The notes beneath the pieces are model-generated. The model ran no database searches and was not told the DNA's origin. It saw only the letters and a list, made by a program, of their open reading frames with translations. Below, in pieces: positions 10,038-18,794 of a stretch of DNA of 63,014 nt. A program made the translations under genes and the position numbers. Within the stretch, counting starts at the first letter, position 1. Every line of letters starts with the position of its first letter. The DNA is from Halomicronema sp. CCY15110 (GTDB lineage: Bacteria; Cyanobacteriota; Cyanobacteriia; Phormidesmidales; Phormidesmidaceae). The DNA is taken from positions 1 through 63,014 of the forward strand of contig NZ_JACSWC010000441.1 of assembly GCF_016888165.1 (NCBI RefSeq), given 5' to 3'.

Positions 10038-10433
10038 ATGGCCCTTGAGTTTCCCGATGATTTGAAGTACCTGGACACCCACGAATATGCGCGGGTTGAT
10101 GAAGATGACGCGATCGTGACGATCGGGATTTCCGCCTTTGCCTTAGATCAGCTGGGCGACATCGTCTTTTTAGAATTGCCGGACGTGGGTGATACCGTCG
10201 AAAAAGGCGAAACCTTTGGCACGGTGGAGTCAGTGAAAGCGGTGGAAGATTTGAAATCCCCGGTAAATGGCGATGTGCTGGAGCGGAATGAAGCGATCGT
10301 GGATTCCCCTGAGCAGATTGTGGATGACCCCTACGGCGATGCCTGGCTGATCAAAATCAAAGCCGAAAATCTGGAAGATCTAGACGATGCCATGTCGGCC
10401 GATGAGTATCGCGATCAAGTTGAAGGGAGCTAG
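10038..10433 (+). CDS. gcvH: Glycine cleavage system H-protein
   Basis: 131 residues, typical length. This is the lipoylated shuttle protein that carries the aminomethyl intermediate between P-, T- and L-proteins. The lipoyl-lysine motif ESVKAV places the modified lysine at K67, and the family start around [10 protein letters not shown] is clear. A GAGAG ribosome site precedes ATG 10038. It lies downstream of gcvT and may also use its own promoter at 9959. No gcvP follows, so the decarboxylase subunit must be encoded elsewhere. Confidence 0.97.
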   Translation: MALEFPDDLKYLDTHEYARVDEDDAIVTIGISAFALDQLGDIVFLELPDVGDTVEKGETFGTVESVKAVEDLKSPVNGDVLERNEAIVDSPEQIVDDPYGDAWLIKIKAENLEDLDDAMSADEYRDQVEGS

Positions 10434-10796
10434 CTCAGGCGTGACTAGGCAGTCGGGTGACTGAGTGGCAGAATGGTCAAGGCCCTGGGAGCAATTTAGA
10501 CTCGACTGCCTAGTCCTGCGGTGAATCCAGTTGGCTGTAGGAGCTAGAACCACGCTTCTGCAGTGTGCTGCCCTGGTGTCACCCATCGCCTGACCAGAAA
10601 AATCCAAGGGGCAGCGTGGACCGCGTTTGAAGCCTGAAATAAGGCGATCGCGAGGGTGACGCTGCGTTCACCGAGCCGATGAATCCAGTCGGTGCTCGAT
10701 TAACACAGATCACCAGCCCAACCCCCGTCCCTCAAAACCGATTGCCGTTGAAGCAGGCCCGATATCGCTTGCCAGCAGGACAACATTGCAAGTGCC
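10434..10796. other. Intergenic region 3' of gcvH
   Basis: This 363-bp spacer separates two converging genes. It holds the 13-bp inverted repeat listed separately and no credible reading frame. A tRNA-like look around 10470-10490 does not extend to a cloverleaf. Confidence 0.5.
10443..10515. repeat. 13-bp inverted repeat downstream of gcvH
   Basis: GACTAGGCAGTCG begins at 10443 and its exact reverse complement ends at 10515, about 47 bases apart. The match extends to 16 bp with one mismatch. It starts ten bases after the gcvH stop codon. It could be a long-stem 3' structure of the gcvH mRNA or the ends of a tiny mobile element. No T-tract follows. Confidence 0.6.
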
Positions 10797-11927
10797 TTAG
10801 TCGTCAAACCAGATGGCCCGCCAAGCATGTTCTGCCTCTGCCCGGGCTTGCTCTTGCCGCAGCGTGCGATACCGACGACCGAGACGTTTGAGCTTATACA
10901 GGGTCTCCTGCAAGCGCCCGCGCCACAACGCGGCCTGGGCATCGGCAAATTCCACATCTGCTAAGCGCAAATTAATCGCCACCAGGTGAGTCATCTCATG
11001 CTCGGGCTCTTCGTCACTCTCAAAGGCGTCGTCGTCATCAAGCACTTCGTCGTCATCGTCTTGAAGGTCATCACGGCGATCGGCCATCTCAACTAGCACA
11101 CTGACTAAATTAGGTTGACTTGGCCCTGGACTATCACCGTCCGCTTCAGTCGCCGCGGCAATCACCATGTCTGGCAGATCTGGCAAAACATTCGCCTGCT
11201 TGAGTAAGTGATTGGCCAAGCTCGAAAGGGTTCGCAAAATTGCCCGCAGATGACGTTCTAAGAGCACATGGCGTTTGGCGAGGCTGATCGGGGTGAGGGG
11301 CTCGGCTTCCAGAATCGAAAATAGGGACAGTGATGTACTCAGCCGCTGTAGCATCACCGCCGCTTCTTCAGAAGCAGCATCAAAATCAGACTGTTCTGCC
11401 GCCGCTGCAGACGAGCCCGGCGTCGAGGCAGCCTGTGCAGCCGCTGGCTCTGAAACCATCGACGATGAGTCAGCAGACTCTACGGTCGATGTCTCTGCGG
11501 GGGGCGGCAAGTCAGCCAGTGGAGAGGACTCATCAGGCGATGCCGTTTGCGGATCATCGTCATCGTCGTCATCGGTGTTTGAGGCAAAGGCTCCGTATTT
11601 GGCAACTACCGCTTCTTCGAGTTGTGCCGCCAAGTCAGCGAGATTGCTGACTTGGCCTAGTTGAGCAATTTGGTCTTGTCCTTGGGCCGCCAGCTGACGT
11701 AAACCGGTTTGTAGCTGCTCGCGCTGTGCCACCGTGAGCGCAATAAACTCTTCTGGATATGCCTGCGTACATAGGTGGTACGCGGCCAGAATTAACTGGC
11801 GTTTGACGGCTTGACCAATGATCCCTAAATAGCTTTGGTAAACCGTTTGTAGAGCTTGATCAAGATCTTGGGTGGAAGCGTCTAATTTGGCGAGGTCTGT
11901 CGCAATTTGGTCAAGGCTTCTGGCCAT
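10797..11927 (-). CDS. Conserved-looking acidic protein of unknown function
   Basis: 376 residues; I do not recognise the family. The first 110 residues look mostly helical with regular hydrophobic spacing. A low-complexity section rich in Ser, Ala, Pro and acids follows and includes a run of seven aspartates. A second helical segment (about residues 190-260) comes next, then another acidic stretch with several Asp/Glu runs, and a basic helical C-terminus ending in WRAIWFDD. There is no signal peptide or membrane segment. The architecture of structured ends and acidic linkers suggests a scaffold or nucleic-acid-mimicking role, but that is only inference. ATG 11927 is the only sensible start. 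Confidence 0.7.
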   Translation of the reverse strand: MARSLDQIATDLAKLDASTQDLDQALQTVYQSYLGIIGQAVKRQLILAAYHLCTQAYPEEFIALTVAQREQLQTGLRQLAAQGQDQIAQLGQVSNLADLAAQLEEAVVAKYGAFASNTDDDDDDDPQTASPDESSPLADLPPPAETSTVESADSSSMVSEPAAAQAASTPGSSAAAAEQSDFDAASEEAAVMLQRLSTSLSLFSILEAEPLTPISLAKRHVLLERHLRAILRTLSSLANHLLKQANVLPDLPDMVIAAATEADGDSPGPSQPNLVSVLVEMADRRDDLQDDDDEVLDDDDAFESDEEPEHEMTHLVAINLRLADVEFADAQAALWRGRLQETLYKLKRLGRRYRTLRQEQARAEAEHAWRAIWFDD

Positions 11928-12255
11928 GAGGTTTCAATCACAATAGCGGCAGATGTTCGCAACTTGAATCAGGAGCAGTTGCCAGCATCTTGAGTTAGAT
12001 ACAACTTCAGCGACCAATTCAACCGTGAACAGGCGAACCGGAAAACGAGCTGCAAGATATTCGTCCGAAAGTCATTATGCAACCCCGACGTTGAACGGCG
12101 GATCTTGATGACCTCATATTGCCTCAGGTTCCCCTGTCAATGGGCACGGGTGCTTGGCCTGTTTGAACCTAGCCAACGTAATGTCATAAAAAAGCCAGGT
12201 CAGCAATTAACAACTTACCTGGCTCGCTATAACTTCACAACCACACCCAAGGGCG
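11928..12255. other. Intergenic region between tsf and the acidic-protein gene
   Basis: Apart from the tsf terminator at 12188-12224, this 328-bp spacer contains no gene I can support. It presumably also holds the promoter of the acidic-protein gene. Confidence 0.5.
12188..12224 (-). terminator. Rho-independent terminator of rpsB-tsf
   Basis: Read on the minus strand, AGCCAGGT pairs with ACCTGGCT (12193-12200 and 12217-12224) around a 16-base loop, and a run of T follows directly (A-run 12188-12193 on plus). It lies about 30 bases past the tsf stop codon. Confidence 0.75.
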
Positions 12256-12915
12256 TCACTTGCCGCCAGTTTGGGCAGCAACTTCGGCAGCGAAATCGAC
12301 CTCTTCTTTCTCGATGCCTTCACCCAGAACAAACCGCGCAAAGCGTCGAATCCGAATGTTTTCCCCGAGCTGGGCAACTGTCTTTTTCACCAACTCATCT
12401 ACAGTGATGTTTTGATCTTTGATGAACGGCTGATCCACTAGAGACAGTTCTTTCAGTCGCTTATCAATTCGGCCTTGAACAATTTTCTCGCGAATATTTT
12501 CTGGCTTTTCCGCCAAATCTTCGCGGCCCATTTCAATGGCCTTCTCTTTCTCAATCCACTCTTGGGGAATTTCATCAACTTTGACGTATTCCACGTTTGG
12601 ACAAGCAGCAATCTGCATCGCCACATCTTGGGCCAAACTTTTGAAGTCGTCACCTTTGGCAACGAAGTCAGTCTCGCAGTTGACCTCCACTAAGACACCA
12701 ATGCGAGCACCCACGTGGATGTAGCTATGAACGAGGCCTTCGGCGGCAACCCGACCTTCTTTCTTGGCCGCAGAAGAGATGCCCTTTTGGCGCAGCCATT
12801 CCACGGCTTTTTCTAAGTCGCCTTCAGTCTCTTTCAGCGCTTTCTTACAATCCATCATGCCTGCGCCGGTTTTTCCGCGCAGTTCTTTCACCAACTTTGC
12901 AGGAATTTCTGCCAT
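12256..12915 (-). CDS. tsf: Translation elongation factor Ts
   Basis: 219 residues. It is the guanine nucleotide exchange factor for EF-Tu. The UBA-like N-terminus contains the signature [12 protein letters not shown], and the exchange-domain motif ETDFVAK is present. The length matches the short cyanobacterial form, which lacks part of the longer core seen in E. coli. GAGGGTAAC directly before ATG 12915 is a good ribosome site. It follows rpsB by about 60 bp on the same strand, the classic bacterial arrangement, and ends at a clear hairpin terminator. Confidence 0.98.
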   Translation of the reverse strand: MAEIPAKLVKELRGKTGAGMMDCKKALKETEGDLEKAVEWLRQKGISSAAKKEGRVAAEGLVHSYIHVGARIGVLVEVNCETDFVAKGDDFKSLAQDVAMQIAACPNVEYVKVDEIPQEWIEKEKAIEMGREDLAEKPENIREKIVQGRIDKRLKELSLVDQPFIKDQNITVDELVKKTVAQLGENIRIRRFARFVLGEGIEKEEVDFAAEVAAQTGGK

Positions 12916-12974
12916 GTTACCCTCGTTGCTTACTTAGTTGCTTCATGAATGATCGTGTAACGCGATCGCTGGAT

Positions 12975-13763
12975 TTATTCTTCAGAATCATCCTGGCTAT
13001 CAGCAGACGGAATCTCGTCTTCGCCGTCGAAATCGGCTTCTGCCCCGTCATAGTCGTCGTAGATTGCGCCCGAATCGACTCTGCCGTGGGCTCCTTCGTA
13101 AATGGCATCGGCCAAGCGACCCACAATTAGCTTAATCGAGCGAATGGCATCATCGTTGGCTGGAATCGGAATATCTACGTCGTCTGGATCACAATTCGTA
13201 TCCAGCAATGACACGATGGGGATATCAAGCTTCTTACATTCCTGAACGGCGTTGTACTCCCGTCGCGTGTCGATGATCAGCGCGACATCGGGGGGACGAC
13301 GCATCGTTTTCAGACCGCCCAGATACTTTTGCAGCTTTTCTAGTTCACGACGCAGCACTGCCGCCTCTTTTTTCGGGCGGAGGGCCAGTGCGCCCGTTTC
13401 TTGCATTTTTTCCAATTCTTTGAGGCGATCGCACCGGGTTTTAATCGTTTCCCAGTTGGTCAACATGCCCCCCAGCCAGCGCTGGTTAACATAGTTAGCA
13501 CCACAGCGCGTCGCTTCCTGCGCGATGATGCCAGCAGACTGACGCTTTGTGCCGATGAATAAAAACTTTTGGCCCTTGGCCGCGGCCTCACGCACGTAGA
13601 CAAACGCCTCGTCCATGAGCTGAGCGGTTTGCACCAAATCGATGATGTGAACCCCATTACGAGACGTAAAGATGTACTGAGACATCTTGGGATTCCAGCG
13701 TCGGGTCTGGTGACCAAAGTGAACCCCAGACTCTAATAACTGGGGCAAAGATACTACAGGCAT
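12975..13763 (-). CDS. rpsB: 30S ribosomal protein S2
   Basis: 262 residues. The family start [19 protein letters not shown] is present, as are the later [12 protein letters not shown] and [10 protein letters not shown] blocks. The last 30 residues form a strongly acidic tail, as often seen in cyanobacterial S2. AAAGGAGT lies 8 bases before ATG 13763. It is the first gene of the rpsB-tsf operon. Confidence 0.98.
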   Translation of the reverse strand: MPVVSLPQLLESGVHFGHQTRRWNPKMSQYIFTSRNGVHIIDLVQTAQLMDEAFVYVREAAAKGQKFLFIGTKRQSAGIIAQEATRCGANYVNQRWLGGMLTNWETIKTRCDRLKELEKMQETGALALRPKKEAAVLRRELEKLQKYLGGLKTMRRPPDVALIIDTRREYNAVQECKKLDIPIVSLLDTNCDPDDVDIPIPANDDAIRSIKLIVGRLADAIYEGAHGRVDSGAIYDDYDGAEADFDGEDEIPSADSQDDSEE

Positions 13764-14059
13764 ATTTTTTTGACTCCTTTCGGGTTTAACCTCCGCCCGA
13801 CAGTCTTCGTTAAGACACCCAAAAAGTCGAGCGTGCGATTTTAGACAACTTTACAAAGGTAACATGGGAAGGGCTTGTCTGTAGCAATGAGGGCAATTAT
13901 TTGGGAGCGGCGTAACAAAGTCCACAAGTGAGTACCCCAGAGCGAAAATTCAGCTGCACAATAGGGAAACCTATGGGTGATCAAAAATGGTCAAGGGCAT
14001 CGGCCACTGCGTCGGCAATGTCCCTCGTGAGATATTTGTAAATCTACGGAAAGCGTCCT
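13764..14059. other. Divergent spacer between rpsB and pilT
   Basis: A 296-bp region that must hold the rpsB promoter and leader (minus) and the pilT promoter (plus). I see no clear hexamers beyond A/T-rich stretches near 13835-13860 and no RNA gene. Confidence 0.4.
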
Positions 14060-15274
14060 ATGTCTGCCGAATCTCAACGTCCACCTGCGGTGCCCTCGCG
14101 GATGCCGCCCCCGCCCCCGCCCAGTCGGGCAGCAGCCGGTAGACCCCCCGCGCCGCCAAGTGCGGCGGCACCTCGCCGCAGTGCGCCGCCCCCACCCACG
14201 ACTCCTGCTAAATCGACGCTGTCGCTGGAGCAAATTTGCCGCGAAGCCTTTGATAAGGGATTTTCGGATATTCACTTGGGGGTTGGAGAAGTGCCCCGTT
14301 TTCGCGATCGCGGTCAGATTGCCACCTCCGATTATCCCGTTATCGATGAACCGACGTTTTACGGCTGGCTCGCCGAAGTGCTCAAGCCAGAAGAAATTCA
14401 ACAGTTCAAGCAGACCTTGGACTTTGACGGCGCGGGCCAGTTTGATTTCTCCCGCATTCGGATCAATATCTTTGATACGTTAACCGGGCCATCGCTCGTT
14501 ATTCGTTTGATTCCCAACAAGATCTTGAGCATGGAGCAGCTCAATCTGCCCAGCGTGTTTCGAGATATTTGCCATTACCACAAGGGCCTGGTGTTGGTAA
14601 CTGGCCCCACTGGGTCGGGTAAATCCACCACGATGGCGGCGATGATTGACTACATCAACAAGGAGATGACGAAAAACATCATCACCATTGAGGATCCGGT
14701 CGAATTTGTGCATCAAAGTCGCAAATCGCTGATCAAGCACCGCGAAGTGGGCCGCCACACCCTGGAATTTAAAAATGCGTTGAAAGCCTCCCTGCGGGAA
14801 GACCCAGACATCATCCTCGTGGGTGAAATGCGGGATAAAGAAACCGTCAACACGGCGATGAAAGCCGCCCAAACCGGACACTTGGTAGTGGGGACGCTGC
14901 ACACCAACAGTGCGGTCAAAACCGTCGAGCGGATTCTGAACCTGTATGAACCCGACCAACAAACCCCCGTGCGGATTTCGCTAGCGGAATCGCTCGTGGC
15001 GGTGATTGCCCAGGGGCTGTGCCGCACCACCGACGGCAAACGTGCTGCCTTCCACGACATTCTGATCAACACTGACGCCATTAAGGACTACATCATCCGG
15101 GGGGACTTGGATGAAATTGAAGCCCTGATGCCGAAGTGCGGCTTTGACGGCATGTGTACCATGAACCAGTCCTTGTATGCGCTCTATGAAACGGGGCGAA
15201 TTACTGAGGAAACGGCGCTGGAAATGTCCCCCCGACAAAATGAAATGGCGCAGATGCTCAGAGGTCGGGTTTAG
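14060..15274 (+). CDS. pilT: PilT-family type IV pilus retraction ATPase with proline-rich N-terminus
   Basis: 404 residues; PilT hexamers disassemble type IV pili for twitching motility and DNA uptake. Residues 9-50 form a Pro/Ala-rich extension absent from ordinary PilT (about 350 residues). The family core then starts near residue 55 (SDIHLGVGEVPRF). The Walker A motif GPTGSGKST is at 182-190, followed by the acidic box ITIEDPVEFVH, the Walker B block DPDIILVGEMRD and the His-box TGHLVVGTLHTNSA. It is followed after only 12 bp by a KaiB-like gene, so the two are probably co-transcribed. Cyanobacteria usually carry more than one PilT paralogue. The extension suggests the secondary copy, which I cannot confirm. 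Confidence 0.93.
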   Translation: MSAESQRPPAVPSRMPPPPPPSRAAAGRPPAPPSAAAPRRSAPPPPTTPAKSTLSLEQICREAFDKGFSDIHLGVGEVPRFRDRGQIATSDYPVIDEPTFYGWLAEVLKPEEIQQFKQTLDFDGAGQFDFSRIRINIFDTLTGPSLVIRLIPNKILSMEQLNLPSVFRDICHYHKGLVLVTGPTGSGKSTTMAAMIDYINKEMTKNIITIEDPVEFVHQSRKSLIKHREVGRHTLEFKNALKASLREDPDIILVGEMRDKETVNTAMKAAQTGHLVVGTLHTNSAVKTVERILNLYEPDQQTPVRISLAESLVAVIAQGLCRTTDGKRAAFHDILINTDAIKDYIIRGDLDEIEALMPKCGFDGMCTMNQSLYALYETGRITEETALEMSPRQNEMAQMLRGRV

Positions 15275-15286
15275 AGTTCTGTACTG

Positions 15287-16033
15287 ATGTCGAGTTCGAT
15301 TCATTCACTACCTCCTCCGGCGTTCAAAGGCATTGCGGTCTTTACGCCGGGGGGGGATGTAGTTTATTGCCGCGATTATGAGAAACGAGTGCAGTGGCAC
15401 CTGAATCTTTGTGGCGCTTTACAAGAGCAGCTAGGATTGCCGGAGTCGCCGCACTTTCTGGTGCCGGCATTTACCGCGACGGTGGATTGCTGGCAAAATA
15501 CCGCCACGGCAACGACTCATATTGCCGCTGAGGCTTATCCCTTTGTCTATCATTATCAGGGACTCTTGAATGCCATTTTTGACTTGGGCAATCTAGAGTG
15601 GACGCGCCTGCGCTTTGACCCCGATGGTCTCGATTTATCGGTGTTAGAAACTTATCGATCGCGCTTTCCGCAACTTTGGGAAAACCATAATTTAGTGCTG
15701 GATCTATCGGCATCACCTGCCCTGACGGATCAACCGACAGGCACCGCTGAACTCCCCAATGAGACGACCGGAACCGTCTTAAAGCTATTTGTGTCTGGTT
15801 ATTCCGCCGCGACTGAGCAAATTCTCACCACGTTACAGAGAGTGTTAGAAGGGGGCCGCCGCCAACCGTATACCCTGCAAATGATCGACGTTTCCAAGCA
15901 TCCTGAACAGGCGGAAGCTGATCAAGTAACAGCGACACCCACATTGGTGCGGGCTGCGCCGTTACCCATGCGGCGCTTGGTTGGCGAGTTGGATAATCCG
16001 CGGGCGATTTTGACGCTATTGAGGGATCCCTAA
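15287..16033 (+). CDS. Protein with unknown N-terminal domain and C-terminal KaiB-like domain
   Basis: 248 residues. Residues 163-245 resemble the clock protein KaiB in a thioredoxin-like arrangement. They open with a beta strand (LKLFVSG), then a helix, then YTLQMIDVSKHPEQAE, the hallmark ATPTL (216-220) and a PLPMRRLVGEL block, which parallels the P-x-P-x-RR-x-x-GDL segment of KaiB. Residues 14-140 form a separate domain starting GIAVFTPGGDVVYC, loosely reminiscent of longin/roadblock-type folds, which I cannot assign. A short acidic linker joins the two. Its placement 12 bp after pilT suggests a role tied to pilus function, regulation or timing. The KaiB resemblance is by eye; the function is unknown. 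Confidence 0.8.
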   Translation: MSSSIHSLPPPAFKGIAVFTPGGDVVYCRDYEKRVQWHLNLCGALQEQLGLPESPHFLVPAFTATVDCWQNTATATTHIAAEAYPFVYHYQGLLNAIFDLGNLEWTRLRFDPDGLDLSVLETYRSRFPQLWENHNLVLDLSASPALTDQPTGTAELPNETTGTVLKLFVSGYSAATEQILTTLQRVLEGGRRQPYTLQMIDVSKHPEQAEADQVTATPTLVRAAPLPMRRLVGELDNPRAILTLLRDP

Positions 16034-16237
16034 CGTCTTGTCGTCAAGGCAGCAGCGTCTCACTCCACCGCTGCCCATGATGCGATCGCTACCAAGATGG
16101 CGGTTTGGGGGCATCGCGAACCAAAACAAAGACCCAGGGGTGACCTGGGCCGGAGTGCTAGCTATAGAGCAATGGAATCGGCTGACTGATCGAAACTTTT
16201 GAGTGATGAGGTGGCTCTTCAACAACGAGGGGAGATG

Positions 16238-16636
16238 TTAGGCCACGCTGGAAAAAGCGGGTAAGGGGCAAGTATTAGGCATAGGCGGAATTGGACAGGC
16301 ATTGGTCGTGACTGGAGGCGTCTTGATGACCTCTCGGATAACCGGTGCTTCGTAATACTGGCACCCATGGCAGGGGCCGCAAGGGTTCATGGCGCAGCGT
16401 AGATAGGGCGATCGTGCATTCATCTCACAGCTAAAATCGCCAATGACGTAACCAATGCCCTCGACATAGTTCAGGTCGCGATCGCGCTGAATGGCTGCTT
16501 TCAAACCACCCCGAGCTGCTGCTTCCATGGCCCGCCCGAATTCCGCCTGCACCTGTCCACGCGAGCGCAGACTAATCCACGTCGAGATTAAGGCAGGCAC
16601 TAAACTGAGACCAAAAATCAACAAAACTATGAGCAT
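16238..16636 (-). CDS. DUF6464-type small membrane-anchored protein
   Basis: 132 residues. A single N-terminal hydrophobic helix (about residues 2-20) is followed by a basic, Ala-rich amphipathic segment and then a Cys-containing core. That core reads NARSPYLRCAMNPCGPC followed by HGCQYYE, a cysteine pattern that could bind metal. I recognise this as the cyanobacterial DUF6464 family, from memory of the NARSPY-x-RCAxNP signature. A Pro/Cys-rich tail ends the protein. It is a single gene, convergent with the KaiB-like gene and downstream of no obvious partner. Function unknown. Confidence 0.65.
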   Translation of the reverse strand: MLIVLLIFGLSLVPALISTWISLRSRGQVQAEFGRAMEAAARGGLKAAIQRDRDLNYVEGIGYVIGDFSCEMNARSPYLRCAMNPCGPCHGCQYYEAPVIREVIKTPPVTTNACPIPPMPNTCPLPAFSSVA

Positions 16637-16808
16637 AAGGGTTCTAACAGACTCGTCTCGGACATCGATTAACCAAATCCTATCGTGATGTTGAGAGCGA
16701 ACGGTCTCAGCTTTATGTATTTGTAGTAATCCTTATGACTTGTTGTAAAGTTGTGAAAACTTGGCGGCAGAAAAGCCCCGACATCAAGGGTTTTCCCGTT
16801 GATTGGAG

Positions 16809-18617
16809 TTAGCTATCTGCGGCCTCGGACTTGGGCTTAGGTCGATAGGTCGAAGCCACATGCAATTCTTTGAGCTGCTGGGCATCCACGGTCGAAGGAG
16901 CCTCGGTGAGCAAGCATCGGGCCTGTTGGGTTTTTGGAAACGCGATCGCATCCCGAATGGACTCTTCGCCCGCCATCAGCATCACCAGGCGATCCAAGCC
17001 ATAGGCGATGCCGCCGTGGGGTGGCGTGCCATATTCAAACGCTTCCAGCAAAAAGCCAAATTTTTCTTGGGCTTCTTCAGTAGAGAGGCCAATGGTTTCA
17101 AACACCTGGCGCTGCACCTCGGGTTGATAAATACGCAAGCTGCCGCCGCCGATTTCATAACCATTCAGCACCAGATCGTAGGCTTGGGCGAGGGCCGTTT
17201 TTAGATCGCCGATATCGCTGGGTCGAGGAGCCGTAAACGGATGATGCAAGGCTTCTAGCCGCTGTTCGTCGGCATTCCACTCAAACATGGGGAAATCGGT
17301 CACCCACAGCAAGTTGAGTTGGTCGGCGGGAATCAGGTTCATTTCTTTAGCGATCGCCTGCCGCACCCGATCCAAAGTGGGATTCACAATGTCATCGGGG
17401 CCAGCCCCAAACAAAAGTAGGGTGCCGGGTTGAGCACCAGTACGGCTTAGCAGTTCCTGCTTTTGCTCGGCGCTGAGGTTATCTTTAATGGCACCAATGG
17501 TGTCAATTTCGCCACTCTCCCGTACGCGGATATAGGCCAAGCCCTTGGCTCCTGCTTCTGCTGCGACTTTGAAAAGATCGCCGCCAGGTTTAATGCGCAC
17601 ATTTGAGATGACATCGTTGCCGTTAGGAATGGGCAACACTTTGACCATGCCGCCAGATTTCACCGCTCCCGAAAAGACCTTGAAACCAGAATTGGCCACT
17701 AGGTCAGACACCTCCACCAGTTCCAGGCCGTAGCGGGTGTCGGGTTTGTCGGTGCCATACCGATCCATGGCTTCTGCATAGGTCAGTCTAGGAAATGGAC
17801 GAGGCACGTCAATCCCTTGCACCGTTTGGAAAATGTGACCCACCAGCCGTTCGTTCAGGTCGAGAATTTCGTCCTGGGTGAGAAAGCTCATCTCCATGTC
17901 GAGTTGAGTGAATTCGGGCTGGCGATCGGCCCGCAAGTCTTCGTCGCGGAAACACCGGGCAATCTGGTAATAGCGATCGACCCCCGACACCATCAAAATT
18001 TGCTTAAACAACTGCGGTGACTGGGGCAGGGCAAACCATTCACCCTCATTGACCCGCGACGGCAGGATGAAGTCGCGCGCCCCCTCAGGCGTCGATCGCG
18101 TCAAAATCGGCGTCTCCACCTCCATGAAGTGCTCGGCGTCTTCTAAAAAGCGACGAATCGCTTTGACGACGGCATGGCGAGTTTGTAGATTTTGGGCCAT
18201 GCGCTCGCGACGTAAATCGAGATACCGATACCGTAGGCGCAGTTCTTCCCTAACTGACTCAGCTTCCGCTGTAGACACTTGGAAGGGCAATTGCTTGCGC
18301 ACAGCATTCAGCAATTCAATCTCATCAGCGTAGATTTCAATTTCGCCAGTGGGCAGCTTGGGGTTGACGGCCCCGTCTTGACGCTGGCTGACTTTGCCAG
18401 TGATGCGCACGACATATTCGTTCCGCAGGTCATTAGCGGTTTCAAAAGACCCTGGTGTACGCTCGGGGTCGCTTACGATTTGGACAATACCCGTGCGATC
18501 GCGTAAATCCACGAAAATCACGCCCCCATGATCACGACGGCGATCGACCCAACCAAACAGGGTGACAGTTTCGCCGGTATGGGAGGCTCGCAGGTGGCCG
18601 CAGTAATGGGTACGCAT
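16809..18617 (-). CDS. aspS: Aspartyl-tRNA synthetase
   Basis: 602 residues from the chosen start. It is a class II synthetase that charges tRNA-Asp (or also tRNA-Asn if non-discriminating). The N-terminal OB-fold anticodon domain starts MRTHYCGHL and includes [20 protein letters not shown]. The class II motif 2 region ([20 protein letters not shown]) and motif 3 ([13 protein letters not shown]) are intact, and the bacterial GAD insertion lies between them. The frame stays open to 18668, but the extra 17 residues do not resemble the family, so I use ATG 18617. Confidence 0.97.
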   Translation of the reverse strand: MRTHYCGHLRASHTGETVTLFGWVDRRRDHGGVIFVDLRDRTGIVQIVSDPERTPGSFETANDLRNEYVVRITGKVSQRQDGAVNPKLPTGEIEIYADEIELLNAVRKQLPFQVSTAEAESVREELRLRYRYLDLRRERMAQNLQTRHAVVKAIRRFLEDAEHFMEVETPILTRSTPEGARDFILPSRVNEGEWFALPQSPQLFKQILMVSGVDRYYQIARCFRDEDLRADRQPEFTQLDMEMSFLTQDEILDLNERLVGHIFQTVQGIDVPRPFPRLTYAEAMDRYGTDKPDTRYGLELVEVSDLVANSGFKVFSGAVKSGGMVKVLPIPNGNDVISNVRIKPGGDLFKVAAEAGAKGLAYIRVRESGEIDTIGAIKDNLSAEQKQELLSRTGAQPGTLLLFGAGPDDIVNPTLDRVRQAIAKEMNLIPADQLNLLWVTDFPMFEWNADEQRLEALHHPFTAPRPSDIGDLKTALAQAYDLVLNGYEIGGGSLRIYQPEVQRQVFETIGLSTEEAQEKFGFLLEAFEYGTPPHGGIAYGLDRLVMLMAGEESIRDAIAFPKTQQARCLLTEAPSTVDAQQLKELHVASTYRPKPKSEAADS

Positions 18618-18741
18618 GATGTGCTTAGTGCTGGTTGAACGCAACAGATAATTACAAAACCTACCCATTATCTAGGATCATGCCACCTGTCGCACCCTCT
18701 GGCGCAGATTTTGTCGTCGCGGGACGAGGTATGCCCTAAGC

Positions 18742-18773
18742 AGAGAAGAGCGGTCGATCAACGCGACTTCTCT
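18742..18773. repeat. Inverted repeat between aspS and the deaminase gene
   Basis: AGAGAAG (18742-18748) pairs with CTTCTCT (18767-18773), and an inner GTCG/CGAC extends the stem past a short bulge. It lies just 3' of the deaminase gene on the minus strand and upstream of aspS. There is no T-tract, so it may act as an mRNA 3' stabiliser rather than a terminator. Confidence 0.4.
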
Positions 18774-18794
18774 CCTCCGTGGTGACAGGTGCTA

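Noticed and set aside
10460-10530. tRNA-like start (GAGTGGCAGAATGGTCAAGG) after gcvH
   Set aside because: It resembles a D-arm, but no acceptor, anticodon or T-arm pairing follows; the region is instead explained by an inverted repeat.
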